Assembly: GCA_001931535.1 (NCBI GenBank)
Contig: CP016211.1
Span: 12,260,377-12,324,376 of the forward strand
Direction of reading: 5' to 3'
Origin: Minicystis rosea
Lineage (GTDB): Bacteria; Myxococcota_A; Polyangia; Polyangiales; Polyangiaceae
DNA: 64,000 bases
This document shows positions 1 to 10,235 of this stretch, piece after piece; within the stretch, counting starts at the first letter, position 1; each line of letters opens with the position of its first letter. The notes beneath the pieces were generated by a model that was not told where the DNA came from, searched no databases, and worked only from the letters and a program-made list of their open reading frames with translations. The position numbers and the translations under genes were made by a program.

Positions 1-95
1 GTGATCTCCGCGACGAGATGGACACGCGTCACGATCCCGGGAGCGAGCCCGCGCTCATCGAGGGAGAGCGACGGAGCGAGCACGTGATCCTGCAT
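1..95 (-). CDS. possible 5' end of an unidentified gene, cut by the window edge
   Basis: An open frame runs on the minus strand from an ATG at 95 to the window edge, giving 31 residues beginning MQDHVLAPSLSLDERG. There is no stop, and the third codon positions are GC-rich as in real genes here. The sequence before the ATG (TGGAAAAAC) is only a weak ribosome binding site. The fragment is too short to assign to a family. It would be divergent from the MerR/isc operon. Confidence 0.3.
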   Translation of the reverse strand, partial: MQDHVLAPSLSLDERGLAPGIVTRVHLVAEI

Positions 96-167
96 GTTTT
101 TCCAGGGTAGCCCGCGATCCCGAGCGGCGCTCCTGGGTGGAAGTGCGTGGTATTCCCGCGTACCGGG

Positions 168-196
168 TTGACAGAACGACGGCACCCTCCTAAAAA
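168..196 (+). promoter_or_regulatory. sigma70-type promoter of the merR-isc operon
   Basis: TTGACA at 168-173 is followed by a 17-bp spacer and TAAAAA at 191-196, a near-consensus housekeeping promoter that is rare in such GC-rich DNA. Transcription would begin near 203, just before the dyad at 211-232 and about 40 bases before the MerR start. Confidence 0.7.
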
Positions 197-210
197 GGTG
201 ACCCTAGGTA

Positions 211-232
211 ACCCTCACGCATACGTGAGGGT
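211..232. promoter_or_regulatory. MerR-family operator-like dyad upstream of the isc operon
   Basis: ACCCTCACG and CGTGAGGGT flank CATA as a perfect 9-bp inverted repeat. The inner 18 bases resemble the published SoxR box of enterobacteria (CCTCAAG...CTTGAGG) in half-site spelling and spacing. It lies between the promoter at 168-196 and the MerR gene, so it is the natural candidate for the site bound by that regulator; this is inference. A classical MerR dyad sits between -35 and -10. Here it lies just downstream of the best promoter, which would fit autorepression, or a second weak promoter with -10 near 233. Confidence 0.6.
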
Positions 233-243
233 TAGAGTTGAGC

Positions 244-912
244 ATGGGCAAGCTCCGACACCTCCCCGTTGCACCGGCACAAGCGGCTCCGTCGCCTCGC
301 GACTCGGCCGCCGGTCGGGTGCCTCGTGTCTCCGGCGGCGCCGTCCCCGAGCTCATGCTCGCCGCGCACGTGCCGCCCGAGATCGACGAGCAAGCCGCGG
401 GGGACGACGGCGAGCGCCTGCTTCAAGTGGGCGACATCGCCAAGGCGAGCGGGAAGACGGTCCGCGCCATTCACCATTACGAAGAGGTGGGCCTGCTCCG
501 CCCGCACGCGCGATCGAAGGGTCGTTATCGTCTCTACGATCAAGCCGCGCTCGCCCGCGTGCGTTGGATTGGCAAGCTCCACGATCTCGGGCTCTCGCTC
601 GCGCAGATCCAAGAGCTCGTGCACCTCTTCGAGACGTCGCCCTCCGCGCCCGGCGCCATGGGGAGCATCCGCGCCATCTACGCGCAGAAGCTCGATGAGA
701 CGCGGGCGCAGATTCGGCATCTCACCGCGCTCGAGCGCGAGCTCGAAGCGAGCCTCTCGTACCTCGACACCTGCGACACCTGCGATCCGGCGGAGCTCGT
801 GCGCGCGTGCTCGTGCTGTAACCACCACGACAAGACCCAGCCCGAGCCGCACCTCGTGGCGGGCATTCACGCTGGAAATGGCCGCGGACCGGGGACGACC
901 TCGCCCGGCTGA
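244..912 (+). CDS. MerR-family regulator with a C-terminal cysteine cluster, head of the isc operon
   Basis: A MerR-type winged-helix domain starts near residue 59 (LLQVGDIAKASG, then RAIHHYEEVGLLRP) and is followed by a dimerisation helix. The C-terminal tail carries five cysteines at about 177, 180, 189, 191 and 192 (C-x2-C-x8-C-x-C-C) followed by two His. This cluster could hold a metal or an Fe-S cluster, but it is not the SoxR spacing (C-x2-C-x-C-x5-C). The first 55 residues are Ala/Pro-rich and atypical, so the true start could be the ATG at 355; TTG at 238 is also in frame. The gene ends 14 bases before iscS, so it probably senses iron-sulfur status or redox and controls the isc genes in the place usually held by IscR. 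The family call is firm; the ligand is inference. Confidence 0.85.
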   Translation: MGKLRHLPVAPAQAAPSPRDSAAGRVPRVSGGAVPELMLAAHVPPEIDEQAAGDDGERLLQVGDIAKASGKTVRAIHHYEEVGLLRPHARSKGRYRLYDQAALARVRWIGKLHDLGLSLAQIQELVHLFETSPSAPGAMGSIRAIYAQKLDETRAQIRHLTALERELEASLSYLDTCDTCDPAELVRACSCCNHHDKTQPEPHLVAGIHAGNGRGPGTTSPG

Positions 913-926
913 ATCGGAGCTTCGAA

Positions 927-2150
927 ATGGCGATCACCATCCCGATCTACATGGACTACCACGCCACGACGCCGGTCGATCCGCGCGTCCTCGACGTGAT
1001 GTTGCCCTACTTCAACGACAAGTTCGGCAACGCGGCGAGCCGCAGTCACCAGTTCGGCTGGACGGCGGAAGAGGCGGTGGGCGTCTCGCGGGAGAAAATC
1101 GCGGCCCTCATCGGCGCGCAGAACCCGAAGGAGATCGTCTTCACCTCGGGCGCGACCGAGAGCGACAACATGGCGATCAAGGGTGTGGCCCAGTTCTACA
1201 AGGAGAAGGGCAACCACATCATCACGACCGTGATCGAGCACAAGGCCGTGCTCGACACCTGCAAGCGCCTCGAAAAAGAGGGCTATCAGGTCACCTACCT
1301 GCCCGTGAGCAAGGAAGGTTTGGTCGATCCGGACGACGTCGCGAAGGCCCTCACCGACAAGACCATCCTCGTGAGCGTGATGCTCGCCAACAACGAGGTC
1401 GGCACGGTGCAGCCCATCGCCGAGATCGGCAAGCTCACGCGGAGCCGCGGCGTCCTCTTCCACACCGACGCGGTCCAGGGCATCGGCAAGACGCCGTTCG
1501 ACGTGGAGAAGATGAACGTCGATCTGGCCTCCATCACGGCCCACAAGATGTACGGGCCGAAGGGCGTGGGCGCGCTCTACGTGCGGCGCAGCAAGCCGCG
1601 CGTGCGCATCGTCGCGTCGATGGATGGCGGCGGCCACGAGTTCGGCATGCGCTCGGGCACGCTCAACGTGCCGGGCATCGTCGGCTTCGGCAAGGCGGCC
1701 GAGATCATGAAGGAGGAGGGCGTCGAGGAGGCCAAGCGCATCTTCGCCCTGCGCGAGCGCCTCCGCGGTCGTCTGCAGGCTTCGCTCGACGCGCTCCAGA
1801 TCAACGGCTCGCTCGAGCGCCGCCTCCCGGGCAACCTCAACATCTCGTTCTCGTTCGTCGAGGGCGAGGCGCTGATGATGGCCATCAAGGAGGTCGCCGT
1901 CTCCAGCGGATCGGCCTGCACCAGCGCGAGCCTCGAGCCCTCCTACGTGCTCCACGCCATGGGCGTCGGCGACGACCTGGCGCACTCGTCGATCCGCTTC
2001 GGCATCGGCCGCTTCAACACGGAGGAAGAGGTCGATTACGTGGCAGACCTGGTGATCCGCAAGGTGAGCAAGCTCCGGGAAATGTCGCCGCTCTACGAGA
2101 TGCACAAGGAGGGGATCGACCTCGCCTCCGTGCAGTGGGCGGCCCATTAG
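927..2150 (+). CDS. iscS: cysteine desulfurase IscS
   Basis: This PLP enzyme removes sulfur from cysteine and passes it as persulfide to IscU. The 407-residue length is normal for group I desulfurases. The PLP-binding Lys207 lies in ITAHKMYGPKG, and the catalytic Cys331 lies in the IscS-type mobile loop (SSGSACTSASLEPSYVL), without the changes that mark SufS. TSGATESDN and the NNEVGT motif are present. It is the first enzyme of the isc operon and is probably co-transcribed with the MerR gene 14 bases upstream. Confidence 0.97.
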   Translation: MAITIPIYMDYHATTPVDPRVLDVMLPYFNDKFGNAASRSHQFGWTAEEAVGVSREKIAALIGAQNPKEIVFTSGATESDNMAIKGVAQFYKEKGNHIITTVIEHKAVLDTCKRLEKEGYQVTYLPVSKEGLVDPDDVAKALTDKTILVSVMLANNEVGTVQPIAEIGKLTRSRGVLFHTDAVQGIGKTPFDVEKMNVDLASITAHKMYGPKGVGALYVRRSKPRVRIVASMDGGGHEFGMRSGTLNVPGIVGFGKAAEIMKEEGVEEAKRIFALRERLRGRLQASLDALQINGSLERRLPGNLNISFSFVEGEALMMAIKEVAVSSGSACTSASLEPSYVLHAMGVGDDLAHSSIRFGIGRFNTEEEVDYVADLVIRKVSKLREMSPLYEMHKEGIDLASVQWAAH

Positions 2151-2215
2151 TCAAACGAGCGGACGAGGGATGATCCTCCCGCGCGCCGATGGATTAGAGA
2201 GAACGCGAGAACGTC

Positions 2216-2656
2216 ATGGCATACAGCGACAAGGTCATCGAGCACTACGAGAACCCGCGCAACGTCGGCACGCTGGACAAGAACGACGAGAACGTCGGCA
2301 CCGGCCTCGTCGGCGCGCCCGCCTGCGGCGACGTGATGCGCTTGCAGATCAAGGTCGGCGACGACGGCAAGATCGAGGACGCCAAGTTCAAGACCTTCGG
2401 CTGCGGCTCGGCCATCGCGTCTTCGTCGCTCGCCACCGAGTGGCTCAAGGGCAAGACGGTCGACGAGGCGGAGACGATCAAGAACAGCATGATCGCCGAG
2501 GAGCTCCACCTCCCGCCGGTGAAGATCCACTGCTCGGTGCTGGCCGAGGACGCCATCAAGAGCGCCATCGCCGATTTCCGCGCCAAGCAGGCGGCGAAGA
2601 AGGCCCTCTCCGATCAGCCGCAGGCCGAGGCGGCCACGGCCTCGCAGCAGCAGTAA
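2216..2656 (+). CDS. iscU: iron-sulfur cluster scaffold IscU
   Basis: IscU is the scaffold on which [2Fe-2S] clusters are built. The three ligand cysteines are present (Cys37 in GAPACGD, Cys63 in FGCGSA, Cys106 in KIHCSVLAED), with the conserved Asp39. The LPPVK chaperone-recognition motif at 99-103 is the site seen by HscA in other species. The C-terminal tail after about residue 130 is Ala/Gln-rich and longer than the usual 128-residue protein. It sits between iscS and iscA. Confidence 0.97.
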   Translation: MAYSDKVIEHYENPRNVGTLDKNDENVGTGLVGAPACGDVMRLQIKVGDDGKIEDAKFKTFGCGSAIASSSLATEWLKGKTVDEAETIKNSMIAEELHLPPVKIHCSVLAEDAIKSAIADFRAKQAAKKALSDQPQAEAATASQQQ

Positions 2657-2670
2657 CGGAGGGTAGCGTC

Positions 2671-3096
2671 ATGACGAGCACCGATCACGCACCGTCGGAG
2701 GCCCCCGGCTTCAAGCCGGTGGACAAAGTCGACACCGGCGTGTCGAAGCGGACGATCGCCGTGAGCCCCTCCGCGGTGGAGGCGATCCGCGCGCAGCTCC
2801 AGAAGCGCGGGACGCCCGACTCGGCCATCCGCATCGGCATCAAGGGCGGCGGGTGCTCGGGCTTCAGCTACTCGATCGAGTTCGAGGACAACGCGCCGCG
2901 CTCCGGCGATCTCGTGCTCGAGTTCAGCGAGGAAGGGAAGGCGACGGTCCGCGTCTTCTGCGACAAGAAGAGCATCATCTACCTGGGCGGCTCCGTGCTC
3001 GACTGGGAGAAGACGCTCATGTTCCAGGGCTTCAAGTTCAAGAACCCGCAAGAAGCCACCCGCTGCGGCTGCGGTCACAGCTTCACCGTCGCTTGA
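2671..3096 (+). CDS. iscA: A-type iron-sulfur carrier IscA
   Basis: This 141-residue A-type carrier moves Fe or Fe-S clusters to target proteins. The three family cysteines are present (GGGCSGFSY, then RCGCGHSF near the C-terminus). The N-terminal 28 residues before TIAVSPSA are an extension over typical 107-residue IscA. The ATG at 2671 follows a good GGAGGG ribosome binding site. An in-frame opening extends further upstream, but it overlaps iscU and is not used. Confidence 0.95.
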   Translation: MTSTDHAPSEAPGFKPVDKVDTGVSKRTIAVSPSAVEAIRAQLQKRGTPDSAIRIGIKGGGCSGFSYSIEFEDNAPRSGDLVLEFSEEGKATVRVFCDKKSIIYLGGSVLDWEKTLMFQGFKFKNPQEATRCGCGHSFTVA

Positions 3097-3217
3097 TGGG
3101 TTGGGCCGCGAGCGGCCCCGAGCTTCGAGCCACCGACGCCCCGAACGATCGACGCGAGCCCCGTGAGAGAAGCCGAGCTGCCGCGACCGTCAGGGAGCGG
3201 GCCTCATCGAGGTGCTC

Positions 3218-3748
3218 ATGAATGATCCGTTCGACATGCTCGGCATCGCGCCGCGCTTCGCCCTCGATCTCGCGGCCGTCGAGCTCCGCCACCGCGAGCT
3301 GTCGAAGGCGCTCCATCCCGATCGCTACGCCGGCGCGCCCGCGGCCGAGCGCCGCATGGCCTTGAGCCGGGCTATCGACGTGAACGAGGCCTTCCGCGTG
3401 GTGAAGGATCCGATCCGGCGCGCCGAGGCCCTCCTCCGGCGCGCGGGCGCGGCCGTCGGCGAGACGAGCGAGCCCAAGCCTTCGCCTGCGCTCTTGATGG
3501 ACATGATGGAAGCTCGCGAAGAGCTTGCCGAGGCGGGCCGGGCCAAGGACGTGGCGCGCGTGGCCAAGCTCGGCGAGGCCATGGGCCAGCGGCAGGCGGA
3601 CATTCTGCGGCGGCTCGGGGGCGCGTTTGACGCGGCCGGCACCGATCCCCAGAAGAACGCCGAAATCCTCCCTGTGCTGGGCGAGCTGCGGTACATCCGG
3701 CGCTTCCTCGACGAGGTGAGCGCGATCGAAGAAGAGCTCGCTCTCTAA
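3218..3748 (+). CDS. hscB: J-domain co-chaperone HscB
   Basis: HscB brings IscU to the Hsp70 HscA and stimulates its ATPase. The N-terminal J domain has the HPD signature at 33-35 (ALHPDRYAG). The C-terminal helical domain that binds IscU follows, and the total of about 176 residues is typical. Start choice is between ATG 3218 and GTG 3212, two codons earlier. It is followed by hscA after about 85 bases. Confidence 0.93.
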   Translation: MNDPFDMLGIAPRFALDLAAVELRHRELSKALHPDRYAGAPAAERRMALSRAIDVNEAFRVVKDPIRRAEALLRRAGAAVGETSEPKPSPALLMDMMEAREELAEAGRAKDVARVAKLGEAMGQRQADILRRLGGAFDAAGTDPQKNAEILPVLGELRYIRRFLDEVSAIEEELAL

Positions 3749-3833
3749 CCCGAAGGATCGTCGCGGAGATCCCGAGGCCCGAGAGGAGAGGGAAATCTCC
3801 CCGTGCCCTGCTCCGCGCGGAAGTGACGTCGCC

Positions 3834-5765
<1,932 letters not shown>

Positions 5766-5797
5766 CGCCCCGGTCGAGAGCGAGGAGCATCGCTGAG

Positions 5798-6154
5798 ATG
5801 GCGAAGGTTCGGTTTCTGGCCCACGGCCGTGATTGGCAGGTCGAGGTCCCCGTCGGGACGACGCTCTTGCAGGCGTCCAAGAAGATCCAAGCGCCCGAGG
5901 GCGACGCGTGCGGCGGCGTGTGCGCCTGCTCGACGTGCCACGTCTACGTGACGAAGGGCCGCGAGCTGCTCAGCGAGGCCGAGGAGGACGAGGAGGACAT
6001 CCTCGACAAAGCCTTCGACGTGCGCTCGAGCTCACGGCTCGGCTGTCAGTCCACGATCACGCGCGACGGCGACATCGAGTGCGAGATCTCGCGCGAGAGC
6101 CTGGATGCTTATTACAACGAACATCCACAGGTGAAGGACCCGCGGAAGGGCTGA
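5798..6154 (+). CDS. fdx: adrenodoxin-type [2Fe-2S] ferredoxin
   Basis: This 118-residue ferredoxin closes the isc operon and supplies electrons for cluster assembly. The ligands fit C-x5-C-x2-C-x35-C (Cys38, 44, 47, 83), with an extra Cys42 inside the loop. An acidic helix (EAEEDEEDILD, residues 60-70) is the expected partner-binding face. The chosen ATG at 5798 is the one that matches family length; the frame stays open upstream inside hscA. Confidence 0.95.
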   Translation: MAKVRFLAHGRDWQVEVPVGTTLLQASKKIQAPEGDACGGVCACSTCHVYVTKGRELLSEAEEDEEDILDKAFDVRSSSRLGCQSTITRDGDIECEISRESLDAYYNEHPQVKDPRKG

Positions 6155-6319
6155 CGGCACGCACCTGCCCGTCGCAGGCCGGTCGGCGAAGGCTCGGCAG
6201 CGAGGACGGCCGACGGGCCGGCATTGGCAGCGGCCTCACCGCGCGACTCGGACGGGGATCGGCGGAAGGGGTGAACCCTCGGCCACGGTTGCGCTACGAA
6301 GCTCCCTGCACGTGGCGCG

Positions 6320-6583
6320 TCAATCGGCAGGCTCGAGCTCGGGCGGAGGGGGCGGCGGCGGGGCCGGAGGCTTCGGCGCTTGCCGCAGCTCGTGGACGCT
6401 CGTCACGATCTTGCGGCCCGTCCCGGCTGCGGCATCGGCGGCCTCGCGCGCGGGCGCGGTGCGGAAGATCGCGACCATGTGCTGCGCCGGGGTTTTCCCA
6501 CCCAGCGGCACGAGGAAGAACGTGACCGCGGCGAGACACAGCACCGCGGTGTTGACGATGCGCTTTGCGACGTCGCCGACCAT
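6320..6583 (-). CDS. small single-pass membrane protein, function unknown
   Basis: An 87-residue protein starting MVGDVAKRIVNTAVLCLAA. One membrane helix spans about residues 10-28, followed by a soluble stretch and a proline-rich tail (PPAPPPPPPPELEP). It is convergent with fdx and divergent from the ABC exporter 51 bases away. No family was recognised. The opening extends further upstream on this strand, but that part is a shadow of the ABC gene. Confidence 0.6.
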   Translation of the reverse strand: MVGDVAKRIVNTAVLCLAAVTFFLVPLGGKTPAQHMVAIFRTAPAREAADAAAGTGRKIVTSVHELRQAPKPPAPPPPPPPELEPAD

Positions 6584-6634
6584 CGGCGCGAGGCTACGAG
6601 AAACGGGCGCCGTGACCAACTTTTCGGGGCGCGG

Positions 6635-8308
6635 ATGAACGCGACGCGCGCGCTCCTCAAGGGCGGCCTCGGGAGCTTGGCCATCATCGTGGCCATCCTC
6701 TTCGCGCAGCGGATCGTGCTGCCCATCGCGGTGCTGCGCCTCGACGAGCGCGAGCCCGCCGTGGCCGCGGGGGCGCTGCTCGGGGCCGCGGCGCTCGGGT
6801 TCGTGCGCGCGCGCTTCGCCGATCGGCTCGCGCGCGTGATCCGCTTGAACGTCCTCGAGCTGTACCTCGCGCCCTTCGCGCGCGGGCCGGTGCCGAGCCT
6901 GCCCTCCGCCGAGGCCGTCACCGCGCGCCTCGCCAACGCGCTGCCATTGCTCGTGAGCTCCGCCGCCGATGGCCTCGCCGTGTTCGTGGCGGCGGCGCTG
7001 GCGGTGCCGGTGGTCACGCTGCTGCTCGCGCACGCGCTGGGCGCGCCGGTGCTCGTGCCGCTCGCGCTCGCGGGCCTCGCCGGTGCGGCGGTGACCGTGG
7101 TCGCCTCGCCCCGCGTGGAGGCCGCGTGGACGGCGGCGTGGGAACGCTCACGCACGTTCTACACGGCGATCTCCGCTGGATTCGAGGGCGCCGTCGATCT
7201 CCGCGCGCACGGCCGCGCCGAAGCCTTCGCCGAGCGCCTGCGCGAGGACGTGCGCGTGTGGTCACGCTCGGAGGGGCGCGCGCGCGTCCACAGCACCTTC
7301 TCCACGTGGGGCGCGCTCGGCGCCACCGTCGCGGCCGGCGCCGCGGTGTTGGTGCTCTCCGGCGGGGCCCTCGCGCCGCGCGGCGATCTCCACCGCACCT
7401 CGCTGCTCGTGCTCACCGCGATCCCCACGCTGCAGAGCCTCGTGGCCGGCTTCGCCAACATGGTCGCGGCGCGCGACGAGCTCGCCAACGTGGCCCGCCA
7501 GCGCGCGATCGCCGCCGCCGTGCCGGAGGCGGAGGTCGACGAGCTGATTGACGCGACCGCGGAGATCCGGCTGGAGAACGTAGGATACGTCTATCCGAGC
7601 TGCGACGGCGAGGCGGCGGTGCGCGCGCTCTCGTCGCTGTCGCTCGTGATCGCGAAGGGCGAGAGCCTCGCCGTCGTCGGCCCCAACGGCGCGGGCAAGA
7701 CGACGTTGCTCCACGTGTTGCTCGGCGTGGTGCGCCCCGATCGCGGGCGCATCCTCGTCGGCGGACGCGAGGCTCGCCTCGACAATCGCAGGCTCCACGA
7801 GCGCGTCGCGTACCTCTCGCAGCGGCCCTACGAGATCGCCGACGGCACGCTCCGCGACAACCTCTGCGCCCTCGATCCCGGTGTCACGGATGCGCGCCTC
7901 CTCGCCGCGCTCGCCGAAGTCGGCCTCGTCGCGGCGCTCTTGCCGCGCGTCGAGACGGAGGCTGCGATCCTCGATCTGCCTTACGGCGCGCTCTCGCGCG
8001 GACAGGCGCGCCGGGCGATGCTGGCCCGCGCGCTGCTGCGCGACGCGGATCTCCTCCTGCTCGACGAGCCCGAGGCACACCTCGACGAGGCCTCGGTCGG
8101 CGAGCTCCGAACCATCCTGCGCAAGGCCGCGCGGGGCCGCCGCGTGATCGCGGCCGTGCACGATCGCGAGCTCTCCCGCTTCGCCGATCGCGTCGTCGAG
8201 CTCGCGCCGCCCGAGACCGCGAGCGCGCCGCCCGAGAGCGCGAGCCGCGCGGTCCCCCGCGCTCCCGCTTTGCCTGCGTCCGCCCCCCTTCCATCGGAGG
8301 CTTCGTGA
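6635..8308 (+). CDS. ABC exporter, fused membrane and ATPase domains (probable RiPP export)
   Basis: A 557-residue half-transporter. About 320 residues of membrane domain with several hydrophobic helices are followed by an ATPase domain with Walker A GPNGAGKTT (about 349-357), a signature LSRGQ that departs from LSGGQ, and Walker B LLLLDEPEAHLD (about 471-482). There is no N-terminal C39 peptidase, so leader removal must be done elsewhere, which fits the separate B2 protease at 13000. Its stop overlaps the start of the next gene (GTGA), so the two are translationally coupled. Export of the nearby peptide product is inference from context. Confidence 0.85.
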   Translation: MNATRALLKGGLGSLAIIVAILFAQRIVLPIAVLRLDEREPAVAAGALLGAAALGFVRARFADRLARVIRLNVLELYLAPFARGPVPSLPSAEAVTARLANALPLLVSSAADGLAVFVAAALAVPVVTLLLAHALGAPVLVPLALAGLAGAAVTVVASPRVEAAWTAAWERSRTFYTAISAGFEGAVDLRAHGRAEAFAERLREDVRVWSRSEGRARVHSTFSTWGALGATVAAGAAVLVLSGGALAPRGDLHRTSLLVLTAIPTLQSLVAGFANMVAARDELANVARQRAIAAAVPEAEVDELIDATAEIRLENVGYVYPSCDGEAAVRALSSLSLVIAKGESLAVVGPNGAGKTTLLHVLLGVVRPDRGRILVGGREARLDNRRLHERVAYLSQRPYEIADGTLRDNLCALDPGVTDARLLAALAEVGLVAALLPRVETEAAILDLPYGALSRGQARRAMLARALLRDADLLLLDEPEAHLDEASVGELRTILRKAARGRRVIAAVHDRELSRFADRVVELAPPETASAPPESASRAVPRAPALPASAPLPSEAS

Positions 8309-10086
8309 TCGCCCCCGCGCTCCGCCGCGTCCTTACCGATCGGTCAGTCAAGCTCCCCGACCCCGGCGCCGAGGCCCGCGCGGCCGCCATGCTGCGCGCG
8401 CACGTGCTCGCGAACGTGGGGAGCATCCTCGCGGCCGCGGGAATCGAGGCGCTCTTGGTGAAGGGCGCCGCCCTGGCGCTGACGGTGTATCCCGATCCCG
8501 CGGTGCGCGGGATGCACGACGTCGATCTGCTCGTGCGGCGCGCGGATCACGATCGCGCCGTCGCGGCGCTGGTTCGGGGCGGTCTCGAGCACCAGCGCGT
8601 GGCTGACCGACCGGTAAGCGCGTCCTTTCTGGGAGAGACGTTGCTCCTGGCGCGGGCGGGCGCGCTCTCGACGCTGGTCGAGGTGCACCAGACGCTCGAC
8701 AAGATCGTGCCGCGCCCGATCGACGAGGACGCGCTCTTCGCCGGTGCGCGCCCAGCGCCGGGCCTGCCTGGGCTCTCGATCCCGTCGCCCGAAGATCACG
8801 CGCTCCTCGTGGCCCTCCACGCCGCGGGCCACGATTTCCGGCACCCGGCGGCCTTCCTCGATCTCGAGCTGCTCCTCCGGCGCGGCCTCGACCTCGACGT
8901 GCTCACCGCGCGCGCCCGCGCGTGGCGCCTCGAGACGGTGATGTTCGCGGCGCTCTCCCTGCTCCGTGATCTCGGCAGCCCCTCGGTCGACGGCGATCTC
9001 GTGGCGCGCTTCGAGCCCGGGCCGCTGCGCCGCGCGCTCCTCCGGCGCGCCGCTGCCTCGGGCGAGGCGCTGGGTGCCGCGTGGATCCTGCGCCAAACGC
9101 CGCTCCGCGACGATCTCGCCGAGTGGACGATCGGGCTCGGCCGCTACGCGGCGGCGCGTGCCGTCGATCACGTCGCGGCGCTGGCGCGCCCTCGGGACCG
9201 CGTGCAAGATGCGGCCGTGTCTTATCGCGTGCCGATTTGGGTTCGCGCGTTGCTGGCGATCGATCACGCCGTCCTCCGCGTCGAGAACCTCCGCGAGGGC
9301 CTGCGTGACGAGCTCCTGCTCGCGTGGATCCCGCCTGCCGAACGCGCGGCCCTCACCGCCGCGCTCTACTCGGATCAAGCGACGTACCTCCCCGGCGGTC
9401 ATCGCTTCCAGTCGGGCCTCTTTCCATGGGAGCGACGCGCGCTCGACGGCGGCCTCTTTCCGCGCGGCGGGCGCGCGCTCGTCGGCGCCGCGGGCGCGGG
9501 CCGCGAGGTGATGGCCCTCGTCGAGCGCGGCTTCGAGGTGGTCGCGTTCGATCCCTGCGCCCCCTTCGTCGAGGCCGCGCGTACCGTCGCGCCGCCCGAT
9601 CGCGCCACCGTGGTGCACGCCTCGTATGCCGATCTCGTCGACGCCGCCGCGGGGCGCGGCGGGCCGCTCGCGGCCGCCGTCGCGGGGCCGCCGTTCGATG
9701 TGGTGGTGCTCGGTTGGGGCAGCCTTTCGCACGTCATGCCGGCGGTGGCGCGCGAGGCCTTGCTCGGCGCCGTTCACGAGCTCGCCCCGCGCGCGCCCGT
9801 GCTCGCGAGCTTCGCCCTCGAGCCGGAGAAGGCCGTGCCCACCGCGGGCAAGGGGCGCGTGCGCGACGGGCTCCGCCGCGCCTTTCATGCGCTGCGCGCG
9901 CCCGGCGTGTCGGAGATCGGTGACCATTTCTTCCCGCACACCGGGTTCTTCTCCTATCTCGGCGCCGACGAGGTGGTGCGCCTCGCTTGGCAGGCCGGCT
10001 ACGAGGTCCCGCTCTTCGAGGAGACACCCTATGCGCACGCCGTCTTCGTCCCCTTTGGCGGCGCGGGTAATCCGGTCGTGACCTGA
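8305..10086 (+). CDS. nucleotidyltransferase-family protein fused to a methyltransferase-like domain
   Basis: The N-terminal half (to about 370) matches the uncharacterised nucleotidyltransferase family often found beside lasso and PqqD-type RiPP genes (Pfam NTP_transf_5). It has VKGAALA and the metal-binding MHDVDLL (Asp72, Asp74). From about residue 390 a Rossmann-like SAM methyltransferase fold appears: VGAAGAGREV, then FEVVAFDP, and VVVLGWGSLSHV in the strand-4 position. The GTG start overlaps the exporter stop by 4 bases. Such fusions are not familiar to me. The substrate is unknown; the neighbouring precursor peptide is the obvious candidate. Confidence 0.75.
   Translation: MIAPALRRVLTDRSVKLPDPGAEARAAAMLRAHVLANVGSILAAAGIEALLVKGAALALTVYPDPAVRGMHDVDLLVRRADHDRAVAALVRGGLEHQRVADRPVSASFLGETLLLARAGALSTLVEVHQTLDKIVPRPIDEDALFAGARPAPGLPGLSIPSPEDHALLVALHAAGHDFRHPAAFLDLELLLRRGLDLDVLTARARAWRLETVMFAALSLLRDLGSPSVDGDLVARFEPGPLRRALLRRAAASGEALGAAWILRQTPLRDDLAEWTIGLGRYAAARAVDHVAALARPRDRVQDAAVSYRVPIWVRALLAIDHAVLRVENLREGLRDELLLAWIPPAERAALTAALYSDQATYLPGGHRFQSGLFPWERRALDGGLFPRGGRALVGAAGAGREVMALVERGFEVVAFDPCAPFVEAARTVAPPDRATVVHASYADLVDAAAGRGGPLAAAVAGPPFDVVVLGWGSLSHVMPAVAREALLGAVHELAPRAPVLASFALEPEKAVPTAGKGRVRDGLRRAFHALRAPGVSEIGDHFFPHTGFFSYLGADEVVRLAWQAGYEVPLFEETPYAHAVFVPFGGAGNPVVT
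8332..8347. promoter_or_regulatory. TetR-operator-like palindrome inside the nucleotidyltransferase gene (site 1)
   Basis: CTTACCGATCGGTCAG is close to palindromic and similar to the site in front of the TetR gene at 18148. A near reverse-complement copy lies 256 bases downstream at 8603-8618. Both are within coding sequence, so chance or codon bias is quite possible. Confidence 0.25.
8603..8618. promoter_or_regulatory. TetR-operator-like palindrome inside the nucleotidyltransferase gene (site 2)
   Basis: CTGACCGACCGGTAAG differs by one base from the reverse complement of the site at 8332-8347. See that entry for the reservation. Confidence 0.25.
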
Positions 10087-10166
10087 TCCGTGATCGCGGT
10101 GAATGTTCGCGCCCAGCCGCGCACCGAAGCTTCGAAATCCGCGCATTCTTGTGGTGCCGCCGCCCG

Positions 10167-10196
10167 TTGATCGGCACTGTTTCAGCGTGATACGCT
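10167..10196 (+). promoter_or_regulatory. possible sigma70-type promoter of the lipoprotein-precursor unit
   Basis: TTGATC at 10167-10172, an 18-bp spacer and TACGCT at 10191-10196 lie 40 bases before the lipoprotein start. If real, it would start a separate transcript covering the lipoprotein, precursor peptide and radical SAM gene. The match is moderate. Confidence 0.4.
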
Positions 10197-10235
10197 CACT
10201 CCGGCTCAATGCGCCCGGGGGGCGAGGAGAATTAG

